In this document: piece by piece, positions 1 to 5,059 of the stretch
Numbering within the stretch: position 1 is the stretch's first letter
Layout of the letters: every line of letters begins with the position of its first letter
Origin: Planctomycetota bacterium
Lineage (GTDB): Bacteria > Planctomycetota > Phycisphaerae > WQYP01 > JAJZKY01
DNA length: 5,374 bases
Direction: 5' to 3'
Assembly (NCBI GenBank): GCA_021803885.1
Contig: JAJZKY010000384.1
Location: 1 to 5,374 of the forward strand
The notes under the pieces: model-generated
The model's database searches: none
What the model was told of the DNA's origin: nothing
What the model saw: only the letters and a program-made list of their open reading frames with translations
Made by a program: the position numbers and the translations under genes

Positions 1-846
1 GGTGGCTGGAATTTTTTCATTCGCTAACGCATATGCGTGCCATGAGTCGGCTGAGTATTGAAAGGTCGTGAAGTCATCTTTGTACATGTGGTAGATGAGT
101 TCGGCTGTTGATTGCGTGAGACAGCTATAGCGAACGTCGCTAGCTGAGCGGTTTTTGTTGGGAAGAGTCAGCGATACGGAGGTTCCGAGATGTGATTGAA
201 GTTTTGAAAGCGTTTCTGGTAGATTTTCAAGTTTTCCGATATGGGTATAGCGAATAGCCGAAAAAAGTACGTGCGCGGCCTGTCGTTGCCAATGCGGATT
301 GCAGGCGTCAAGGTCTTGCTCAGTTTGAAGAAATCGAAGAAACGTGCTGAACGACGGGGTCGGCTTTCCTTCGAGAGGTGGGGGAGTCCCTGTGAGACGT
401 TCGTACAGCAGCTCATACCCCGGTTCGCACTGTATGACTTTATTTCTCCACGCGGAGATCACTCGTGAATAAGGATTTCGAACAATGCAAAACCGAAAAA
501 ACGCGGAATCTCTGAGCACTTGTTCTTGTGTGTCGTTGTTGAGGTCGACAAGCGACGGCAGTGGTACGTTGGCGCGGACATGAATGAACATGTCGCGTCG
601 AGATTCGTGAAGAGGCCCGATCTCATATTTGAGTGGTGGCGCCTGGCTTAGATCTCGGAGAATGTGTTTAATTGTGGTGCACGCGGCTTTTGGCGTTTCA
701 GTATAGAGAATTCTGTGTTTTAGGCTGACGAATGTTCCATACGCAACGGAATCTACAATTTTGTCACGGGAAAGATGAGGATAGACAGCGCTGATTGCGC
801 GTACAGCGTACGAGTTTTGCTTTGAATTTCTGCGCAGGCGAAACAT
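1..846 (-). CDS. Sulfotransferase family 2 protein, 3' end cut by window edge
   Basis: Reading the minus strand from ATG at 846-844 gives 282 codons without a stop before base 1, so the C-terminus lies outside the window. Family motifs are visible: TPKAACTT (residues 51-58) fits the 5'-phosphosulfate-binding loop of PAPS-dependent sulfotransferases. IVRNPYSRVISAW (121-133) fits the 3'-phosphate-binding motif RNPxxRxxS. The NPHWQRQ stretch (183-189), GKLENLPETL (204-213) and the YKDDFTTFQY segment (255-264) match the later conserved blocks of the Sulfotransfer_2 (HNK-1/chondroitin-type) family. Such enzymes move sulfate from PAPS to a sugar hydroxyl. No clear signal peptide is seen, so it is probably cytoplasmic. 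The ATG has a GGAG Shine-Dalgarno sequence (plus 852-855) 5 bases upstream. The next conserved block after the FxY motif is usually near the C-terminus, so little is probably missing. The acceptor cannot be read from sequence; a surface polysaccharide or lipid-linked glycan is inferred from the neighbouring glycosyltransferases. Confidence 0.87.
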   Translation of the reverse strand, partial: MFRLRRNSKQNSYAVRAISAVYPHLSRDKIVDSVAYGTFVSLKHRILYTETPKAACTTIKHILRDLSQAPPLKYEIGPLHESRRDMFIHVRANVPLPSLVDLNNDTQEQVLRDSAFFRFCIVRNPYSRVISAWRNKVIQCEPGYELLYERLTGTPPPLEGKPTPSFSTFLRFLQTEQDLDACNPHWQRQAAHVLFSAIRYTHIGKLENLPETLSKLQSHLGTSVSLTLPNKNRSASDVRYSCLTQSTAELIYHMYKDDFTTFQYSADSWHAYALANEKIPAT

Positions 847-1090
847 TAAAGCTCCAGGGTACGCGGGATTTGTGATAAGTGAGATGGGTTCAAGGTTGCG
901 GTCATGGAGAGTCGCGAAAAGTGATATACGAAGGGCGTGTACCTAATCGCTTAGAGTCAAGATAAAGTGCTCAAAAAATGATATCGACCCCCTGAAGATT
1001 CGGCAAGCAATTCTGGGGCATCAGTTTGTTCAATGGTCCGACATTAGATTGCGTGTGAATGAGTTCAAGAGCCCCCTGTGCCAATGTGAG
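847..1090. other. Intergenic gap between sulfotransferase gene and IS3 element
   Basis: About 244 bases with no recognisable gene. It should hold the promoter of the minus-strand sulfotransferase gene, but I see no convincing -35/-10 pair. The sulfotransferase frame is open from 942 to 847 without a usable start codon. A plus-strand frame is also open from the TAA near 941 to the IS edge, also without a recognisable start or family. No tRNA, terminator or repeat is evident. Confidence 0.5.
852..855 (-). promoter_or_regulatory. Ribosome binding site of the sulfotransferase gene
   Basis: GGAG on the minus strand, 5 bases before the ATG at 846-844. It decides the start: the frame stays open upstream to a TAG at 943-945, but that extension contains no ATG, GTG or TTG. 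Confidence 0.6.
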
Positions 1091-1091
1091 C

Positions 1092-1116
1092 TGAGACACC
1101 TGCCTGGGGCAATTTA
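1092..1116 (+). repeat. Left terminal inverted repeat of the IS3 element
   Basis: Aligned without gaps to the reverse complement of 2640-2664, 18 of 25 positions match. The outermost nine bases (TGAGACACC) are identical, and one further outer base (C at 1091, G at 2665) also pairs. Confidence 0.85.
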
Positions 1117-1128
1117 AACTACAGGCAG
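1100..1128 (+). repeat. Subterminal hairpin in the IS3 left end
   Basis: Arms CTGCCTG (1100-1106) and CAGGCAG (1122-1128) are perfectly complementary, with a 15-base AT-rich loop. It overlaps the left inverted repeat and lies just upstream of orfA. A hairpin here could limit translation of orfA from transcripts entering from outside, as known for some other insertion sequences; that role is only inferred, and the pairing may be chance. Confidence 0.35.
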
Positions 1129-1159
1129 ATGCAGTCATGACCGACAGTGGGATAGATCC

Positions 1160-1627
1160 GTGATCAGTACACAGGCGAGTCCTGGAGCGTGGGCTGCCCC
1201 GCAAGGAGCCCGAAGGACGAGTGAGGGGGCGGCCCACGCCGGGGGCGCTGCGGATCCGGAGGTGGTGGCCACGGCCAAGCGGCGACGATTCTCAGCGAGC
1301 GAGAAGCGGCGGCTTCTGGCCGAGGCGGAGGGGTGCAAAAAGCCCGGCGAGCTCGGGGCGTTCATGCGTCGAGAGCGCCTGTATTCCTCGATGCTTTCGA
1401 GCTGGCGCAAACAGCGCGACCAGGCGGCCGAGGGGGCGTTGGCCCCGCAGCGGCGCGGCCGCAAGCCCGACCCGGCCCGCCCTGAGCGCGAGCGCATCGC
1501 GCAGCTTGAGCGCGAGAGGGCGCGCCTGGAACGGGAGCTCGCCCAGGCGCGGCTGATTATTGATTTCAAAAAAAAAGTTGCCGCCTTGCTCGGGATCCCG
1601 ATGGCGGATTCGACGGACGACAAGTGA
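1160..1627 (+). CDS. IS3-family transposase OrfA (DNA-binding subunit)
   Basis: 155 residues from a GTG start. The first 35 or so residues are low-complexity (Ala, Gly, Pro) and may not be translated; GTG codons at 1262 and 1265 (residues 35 and 36) are alternative starts, immediately before the conserved domain. Residues about 38-86 (ATAKRRRF... to ...SSWRKQRD) form the helix-turn-helix that binds the inverted repeats. A basic linker follows, then an Arg/Glu/Leu-rich coiled coil (about 108-134) ending in LIIDFKKKVAALLG, the conserved end of this OrfA type. In IS3 elements OrfA alone binds the ends and restrains transposition, and its fusion to OrfB makes the transposase. The stop TGA (1625-1627) overlaps the GTG start of orfB in the sequence GTGA. 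The KKK codons (1568-1576) lie on the A9 frameshift site. Confidence 0.85.
   Translation: MISTQASPGAWAAPQGARRTSEGAAHAGGAADPEVVATAKRRRFSASEKRRLLAEAEGCKKPGELGAFMRRERLYSSMLSSWRKQRDQAAEGALAPQRRGRKPDPARPERERIAQLERERARLERELAQARLIIDFKKKVAALLGIPMADSTDDK
1568..1577 (+). promoter_or_regulatory. Probable programmed -1 frameshift site (A9G)
   Basis: Nine A residues followed by G lie in the orfA frame as AAA AAA AAA G, and the run contains A AAA AAG, a classic bacterial -1 slippery heptamer. The orfB frame has a TGA at 1561-1563, just before the run, and is then open through to the orfB stop. A ribosome slipping here would therefore make an OrfAB fusion of about 490 residues. This is the usual way IS3 elements make transposase. 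I did not identify a defined downstream stimulatory structure. Confidence 0.7.
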
Positions 1628-2652
1628 TCGAGGCGTTCGATTCGCTGCGCTCGGGTCTGGCCGTCTCGGTGGCGTGCCAGGCCCTCGGCGTACCGCGCGC
1701 ATCGATCTATCGGACACGTCGACGGCGCAGGCGCATTGTCGTGCGTACCGGCGCCTCGCGGCCTCGACCACCGCTGGCTCTCAGCCAGGCTGAGCGCCAG
1801 CGGGTACTCGCTGTGCTCAACAGCGAACGATTCGCCGACATGGCCCCGCCGGCGATCTACGCCACGCTCCTCGACGAGGGACAGTACCTGGCCTCGGTGC
1901 GCACCCTGTGTCGGCTGCCTGCCGCTGAGGGCCAGAGCCTGGAGCGGCGTTGTCAGCGGGTCCACCCGGTGTACGTGAAGCCAGAACTCCTGGCGACCCG
2001 TGCCAATGAAGTCTGGTCGTGGGATATCTCGAAGCTCAAGGGCCCGGTACGCTGGAGCGTGTACCGCTTGTACGTGATCCTCGACATCTTCAGCCGCTAT
2101 GTGGTCGGCTGGATGGTCGCGCTGCGCGAATCCGCCGAGCTCGCCGAACAGCTCATCGCCGAAACGATCGCCAAGCAGCAGATCGCCCCGGGCACCCTCA
2201 CTCTGCACGCCGATCGGGGTACGAGCATGCGCTCCAAAACCGTCGCACAGCTGCTGACCGATCTAGATGTCGCCCGCACACACAGCCGTCCACATGTCTC
2301 GGATGACAACCCGTACTCGGAGTCGCAGTTCAAGACCCTGAAGTACCGCCCCGACTTCCCCGAGCGCTTCGGCTCGCTCGAGGGCGCACGCGCTCACTGT
2401 CAGCGTTTCTTCCACTGGTACAACCAGGAGCACCGCCACAGCGGCATAGGCCTGATGACCCCGCACGCCGTCCACTATGGCGCCGCCGAGGCCCTGCGCG
2501 TCCAGCGTGCCCAGGTTCTGCAACAGGCCTACGAGGCCAATCCGCTGCGCTTCAAGGGCTGCCTGCCGCAACCGCCCGCCAGCGTGGATCAACCCGCCGA
2601 AGCAGACCACCTCACCCGGAAACGCAGAGTCTTGCACTGTAATTTCCCTTAA
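1624..2652 (+). CDS. IS3-family transposase OrfB (rve/DDE integrase catalytic domain)
   Basis: 342 residues from a GTG at 1624 that overlaps the orfA stop. An N-terminal helix-turn-helix-like part (about 1-30, ACQALGVPRASIYR) is followed by a basic linker and an HTH_21-like region (about 53-115). The rve catalytic core begins at WSWDISKL. The catalytic triad is intact: D134 (WDISKL), D197 (HADRG) and E233 (NPYSESQFKTLKY), with 35 residues between the last two, the DD(35)E spacing of IS3. The end of the core, FFHWYNQEHRHSGIGLMTP (262-280), is typical. It catalyses strand cleavage and joining, probably as the OrfAB fusion. No strong Shine-Dalgarno is seen before GTG 1624, which fits production by frameshift or by coupling to orfA. 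The stop codon TAA (2650-2652) lies inside the right inverted repeat. Confidence 0.92.
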   Translation: MIEAFDSLRSGLAVSVACQALGVPRASIYRTRRRRRRIVVRTGASRPRPPLALSQAERQRVLAVLNSERFADMAPPAIYATLLDEGQYLASVRTLCRLPAAEGQSLERRCQRVHPVYVKPELLATRANEVWSWDISKLKGPVRWSVYRLYVILDIFSRYVVGWMVALRESAELAEQLIAETIAKQQIAPGTLTLHADRGTSMRSKTVAQLLTDLDVARTHSRPHVSDDNPYSESQFKTLKYRPDFPERFGSLEGARAHCQRFFHWYNQEHRHSGIGLMTPHAVHYGAAEALRVQRAQVLQQAYEANPLRFKGCLPQPPASVDQPAEADHLTRKRRVLHCNFP

Positions 2653-2664
2653 CCGGGTGTCTCA
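2640..2664 (-). repeat. Right terminal inverted repeat of the IS3 element
   Basis: Reverse complement begins TGAGACACC and matches the left repeat at 18 of 25 positions. It contains the last codons and stop of orfB. Confidence 0.85.
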
Positions 2665-2720
2665 GAGTGATTGACATGTTCCGGAGTGGTAATTTTTTGG
2701 CTCGGGGTAAAACATCGTGA
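2665..2720 (+). promoter_or_regulatory. IS3/GT2 junction, leader of the glycosyltransferase gene
   Basis: Only about 56 bases separate the IS end from the GT2 start, so the original upstream region was displaced by the insertion or the promoter sits here. A perfect -35 hexamer TTGACA lies at 2671-2676, but the AT-rich stretch that could serve as -10 (TAATTT, 2690-2695) is only 13 bases away and nothing better occurs at 16-18 bases. A GGGG (2704-2707) is a weak Shine-Dalgarno candidate. Expression may instead depend on transcription through the IS. Confidence 0.25.
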
Positions 2721-3758
2721 ATGAGAGCTGTTGTGAACAAGGCTAGGCCTATGCTTTCGGTGTTGTTGCCGGTTTACAACGCACAGGAGACGGTTGAGCG
2801 CGCAATACAGAGCATATTGCGTCAGACTTTCCGGGAATTTGAGCTCCTCGTAATTAACGACGGTTCGCAGGACGGAAGTCTTGAGATCGTAAAAAGATTT
2901 TGTGATCCGCGAATACGGGTCATAGATTTGCAACAAAATGGTGGTCTTGTTGCCGCTCTCAATTTGGGGGTTGAGATCGCTCGTGGCGATTTAATTGCAC
3001 GTCAAGACGCTGACGATGAATCGATGCCGACGCGTCTTGAATTACAGTGTGCTACGTTGTCTAGAGATCCAAGCTTGGTGGCTGTTGGTGCGGCGTTGCA
3101 GATTATGAGAAACGGGAGTCCATCAGGGGACGTTTGGAGGTATCCTGTTTCCGCGGTGGGAGCCAGGTGGCAGTCATTGTTCAAGACGCCGGTGGCGCAT
3201 AGTGCAGTCGTATACAGACGAAGATCTGTTGTGGGCGTGGGGGGATATTCAGACGATTACCGATATGCGGAGGATTACGAGCTTTGGTCACGTCTCCTGG
3301 AGATCGGAAACATAAGTAGTCTCAGAGAGATTCTTGTGAAATACGACGTCGGCCTCGGGGGGGTGAGTAGAGCGAAGGCGAATGAGCAGCGGCTCGTGCA
3401 TTGTCGTATCGTTAGAAATAACATGCGGCGATTGCTCAACAGGGATGTTGAGAATGATGTCGTGGAGTTGCTGGCGTTCCGGGTTGAGAGTGGTGGGGGA
3501 TTTGAGAGAGTTTCTGAATATCAGAGGGCGGTGGATGGCCTTGCGTGCCTATATGAGAGTTTTTTGGCTGCCGAACGAACGCGATATGGTGAAGCTGTGG
3601 CACGAGAGGTGCGCGCGGATATGGAAGAGAGAGTGTGCAAATTAGTCAGGATGCTTCCCTATCGGAAGCGTCTTCGTGGTTTGAACGTGATATTGGACGC
3701 GATGCCGAAAAAGAGCATCTCGCCGCGAAGCATGGCGTGTATGTTGTGCCTGCCGTGA
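2721..3758 (+). CDS. Glycosyltransferase family 2 protein
   Basis: 345 residues from ATG 2721. A second ATG at 2751 (residue 11), preceded by AAGG and AGG, gives the usual short GT2 start MLSVLLPVYNA and may be the true one. The GT-A fold is plain: SVLLPVYNAQETVERAIQSI (13-32), VINDGSQDGS (44-53) for nucleotide binding, NGGLVAALNLG (73-83), RQDADD (94-99) as the metal-binding DXD-type motif, and HSAVVYRRRSV followed by YAEDYELWSRL (182-192), whose ED pair fits the catalytic base region of inverting GT2 enzymes. It would move a sugar from a nucleotide-sugar to a growing glycan on the cytoplasmic face of the inner membrane. Residues from about 215 to the end are a charged, helical tail without recognised domains; no transmembrane segment is evident. 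Donor and acceptor cannot be read from sequence. Codon use is less GC-biased than in the adjoining IS, in keeping with a foreign glycan locus. Confidence 0.9.
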   Translation: MRAVVNKARPMLSVLLPVYNAQETVERAIQSILRQTFREFELLVINDGSQDGSLEIVKRFCDPRIRVIDLQQNGGLVAALNLGVEIARGDLIARQDADDESMPTRLELQCATLSRDPSLVAVGAALQIMRNGSPSGDVWRYPVSAVGARWQSLFKTPVAHSAVVYRRRSVVGVGGYSDDYRYAEDYELWSRLLEIGNISSLREILVKYDVGLGGVSRAKANEQRLVHCRIVRNNMRRLLNRDVENDVVELLAFRVESGGGFERVSEYQRAVDGLACLYESFLAAERTRYGEAVAREVRADMEERVCKLVRMLPYRKRLRGLNVILDAMPKKSISPRSMACMLCLP

Positions 3759-3777
3759 AGTTTTGAGGTGGTGAGTA

Positions 3778-3802
3778 GGCCGGGGGAGTCGCGCCCCCAG
3801 CC
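3778..3802 (+). terminator. GC-rich hairpin after the GT2 gene, possible terminator
   Basis: GGC (3778-3780) pairs with GCC (3800-3802) and GGGGG (3782-3786) with CCCCC (3794-3798), with one C/A mismatch and a 7-base loop. It begins 19 bases after the GT2 stop codon. There is no T run after it, so it is not a standard intrinsic terminator; it may only slow transcription or protect the 3' end. Confidence 0.35.
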
Positions 3803-3930
3803 TCTTGCAGGTAGGGTCGAGGAGTGGCGCGCCGGTAGGTTGACAATTGTGTTTTTTGTTGCTCGCCCTTTCGTCTGCGAGTGCGGGAGTGTCTGATTTT
3901 TTGTGTTTGAGGCGGTTTTAAAATCCCCTG
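3803..3930. other. Spacer between hairpin and IS630 remnant
   Basis: T-rich plus strand with TTGACA at 3840-3845 but no matching -10. Reading frames here are short or look like shadows. The plus frame of the IS630 remnant is closed by TAA at 3919-3921. The junction between native DNA and IS-derived DNA probably lies around 3920-3930. No gene is recognised. Confidence 0.4.
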
Positions 3931-4113
3931 CCACAACGGGCGGCCATTCTCCGCAGCTCCTTCGGCAGCGTCAAAGATCTTGTTGACAAGATCGATCATT
4001 TTATCGCTCAGTACAACAAGCACTGTCAGTCCTTCGTGTGGACCGCCTCAGCCGAATCCATCCTGGAGAAGCTGGAAAGACTTACCTCACGAATCAGCGG
4101 GACAGGACACTAG
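3931..4113 (+). pseudogene. IS630-family transposase, C-terminal remnant
   Basis: A 60-codon frame ends at TAG 4111-4113 and reads as the C-terminal end of an IS630-family transposase. The part QRAAILRSSFGSVKDLVDKI matches the family block usually written QRAIRRGSFxSVKDL. FVWTASAESIL (residues 35-45) matches the conserved FVWTxTAxxIL, and the end ISGTGH is typical of the family. The catalytic DDE core, the helix-turn-helix and any start codon are missing, and a stop (3919-3921) lies in frame just upstream, so it cannot make transposase. One extra residue seems present in QRAAI compared with the family. In this IS type the stop usually overlaps the outer inverted repeat and a TA target; CAGGACACTA here fits such an end, making 4111-4112 the likely right boundary (inferred). 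The tail ends 13 bases before the convergent GT25 stop codon. Confidence 0.8.
4100..4112 (-). repeat. Likely outer inverted repeat and TA target of the IS630 remnant
   Basis: On the minus strand this reads TAGTGTCCTGTCC. Ends of the form TA followed by GTGTCCTGT-like sequence are what I recall for IS630 elements whose transposase ends in SGTGH. The partner repeat is not in the window, so this rests on family knowledge only. Confidence 0.4.
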
Positions 4114-4126
4114 CTGATCATTCTCC

Positions 4127-5011
4127 TCAGTCATTTTTAACTTTCTGGAAAAGTCCAATTTTGGCCGCGTATTCCTCGATGGAAAATAGCTGTGCATGAT
4201 TTATGACGGAGCCACCCACATCAGCATCGATTGACTCAACCATCCACGCACCCGACACTCCAACGTTTACCGGCTCTGTATTCCTAAAATATCTTGCGAC
4301 TTTCCCCGGAAGGTCCCACTTACCAGAAAGAGTGGTACCCGACATCGCGCTTCCAAGCATGAACCAGTCAACTCCAACGACAACACCAAGACTATCTGCG
4401 AGCGCAAGTGTTTTTTTTGCCCCTTCCGGCGTCAAAATATATCCACATGCTCCTGGTGTGTCGTGAGAATCCGGAGTAACTGACGACTCAACAAGGCTTT
4501 TGACGATTTCTCGTAGCGACGTCACAATCCTAGCATCTCCGATGTTCCTTTCCATAGAGACACGACTCGCCCTCAATGCGAGCCGACGCCGCAATGACAC
4601 AAACGGAATAAGCCGAGTCGCTTTGTATTCCTGATTCAAAAAATTCCATGCAACCGTCGCTCTGTTTACTAGGACAATGTCCCAGGCATGGCTATTCACA
4701 GCATCAATATTTAAAAAGTGGCCTCGACTGAAACAAACATCGTCTTCGAGTATTAACACAGGAGAATTGACGCGCAAACATTCCAGCCAAGCTCTATAGT
4801 GAGATACGAAACAGCCGAACGCTCCTGGCTTAATTTTCTCATTGCCCCAGAACGCTCTTGGAATCAATTTTGCGTAACGCACATCCAGGGTGCCCGGTCG
4901 ATGTCCGTCGGATGCGTCCAGAAAACTCCAATCAAGTAAATCAGGAATACTCGCCTGAATTCTCCGTCTTCTGTCTCCATCTTGCTCACGACTAATTATG
5001 ATTGCCTTCAT
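4127..5011 (-). CDS. Glycosyltransferase family 25 (LPS-type) protein
   Basis: 294 residues from ATG 5011-5009, starting MKAIIISREQDGDRRRRI, the usual GT25 N-terminus. The frame extends 12 codons upstream to a GTG (5047), but MKA fits the family better and has a GAGG (plus 5023-5026) 11 bases upstream. Conserved blocks are GAFGCFVSHYRAW (63-75), VLILEDDVCF (85-94) with the EDD motif that binds nucleotide-sugar and metal, and TPGACGYILTPEGAKK (185-200) followed by GVDWFM (213-218). This is the pattern of bacterial GT25 enzymes such as LgtB/LpsA-type LPS galactosyltransferases, so a role in adding a hexose to LPS or a related glycan is likely; galactose specificity is not shown by the sequence. 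The segment at about 110-180 is longer and less conserved than I expect for the compact LPS enzymes. No membrane segment is seen. The gene converges on the IS630 scar and diverges from the ISAzo13-type transposase. Confidence 0.88.
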   Translation of the reverse strand: MKAIIISREQDGDRRRRIQASIPDLLDWSFLDASDGHRPGTLDVRYAKLIPRAFWGNEKIKPGAFGCFVSHYRAWLECLRVNSPVLILEDDVCFSRGHFLNIDAVNSHAWDIVLVNRATVAWNFLNQEYKATRLIPFVSLRRRLALRASRVSMERNIGDARIVTSLREIVKSLVESSVTPDSHDTPGACGYILTPEGAKKTLALADSLGVVVGVDWFMLGSAMSGTTLSGKWDLPGKVARYFRNTEPVNVGVSGAWMVESIDADVGGSVINHAQLFSIEEYAAKIGLFQKVKND

Positions 5012-5022
5012 TGTACACAATG

Positions 5023-5026
5023 CCTC
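5023..5026 (-). promoter_or_regulatory. Probable ribosome binding site of the GT25 gene
   Basis: GAGG on the minus strand, 11 bases before the ATG at 5011-5009. The spacing is a little long. It supports the MKA start over the upstream GTG at 5047, which has no clear site. Confidence 0.4.
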
Positions 5027-5059
5027 TATAAGCAATGGGATGGACACCCCCGCGCCTTA

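Larger units (their letters stand above)
1091..2665 (+). mobile_element. Complete IS3-family insertion sequence
   Basis: About 1.57 kb bounded by imperfect inverted repeats that begin (C)TGAGACACC on the left and end GGTGTCTCA(G) on the right. It carries orfA and orfB in the order and -1 relative frame typical of the IS3 family. Both ORFs are intact, with all three DDE residues present, so the element may be active. It is much richer in G+C than the genes on either side, which suggests arrival from a GC-rich host genome. The exact edge is ambiguous by one base (1091 or 1092; 2664 or 2665). No clean target duplication is seen; the best candidate is a 3-base GAG (1088-1090 and 2665-2667), or GAGC/GAGT as an imperfect 4-base copy. 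The insertion lies in the gap between the sulfotransferase gene and the GT2 gene and breaks no gene I can recognise. Confidence 0.9.

Noticed and set aside
241..468. Plus-strand frame of 75 codons and minus-strand frame of 82 codons (168-416)
   Set aside because: Both are shadows of the sulfotransferase gene, whose own frame carries the conserved motifs through this stretch.
957..1090. Plus-strand open stretch up to the IS edge as a gene interrupted by the IS
   Set aside because: No start codon with a ribosome binding site, no recognisable family, and the frame would meet TGA right after the IS on the other side.
1135..2208. Long minus-strand open frame (357 codons) across the IS3 element
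   Set aside because: It lies opposite orfA and orfB, is rich in Arg and Ala, and has no recognisable domain. It is the expected antisense shadow of GC-rich coding DNA.
3840..3845. TTGACA as a promoter -35
   Set aside because: No -10-like hexamer at 16-18 bases and no gene start downstream apart from a dead IS remnant.
3976..3993. Inverted repeat GATCTTGT/ACAAGATC as a possible operator
   Set aside because: It lies within the conserved SVKDLVDKI coding block of the IS630 remnant, so codon content explains it. No gene starts nearby.
3646..4023. Minus-strand open frames (125 and 91 codons) over the GT2 end and IS630 remnant
   Set aside because: They overlap the end of GT2 and the IS630 remnant on the opposite strand, are low-complexity, and match no family I know.
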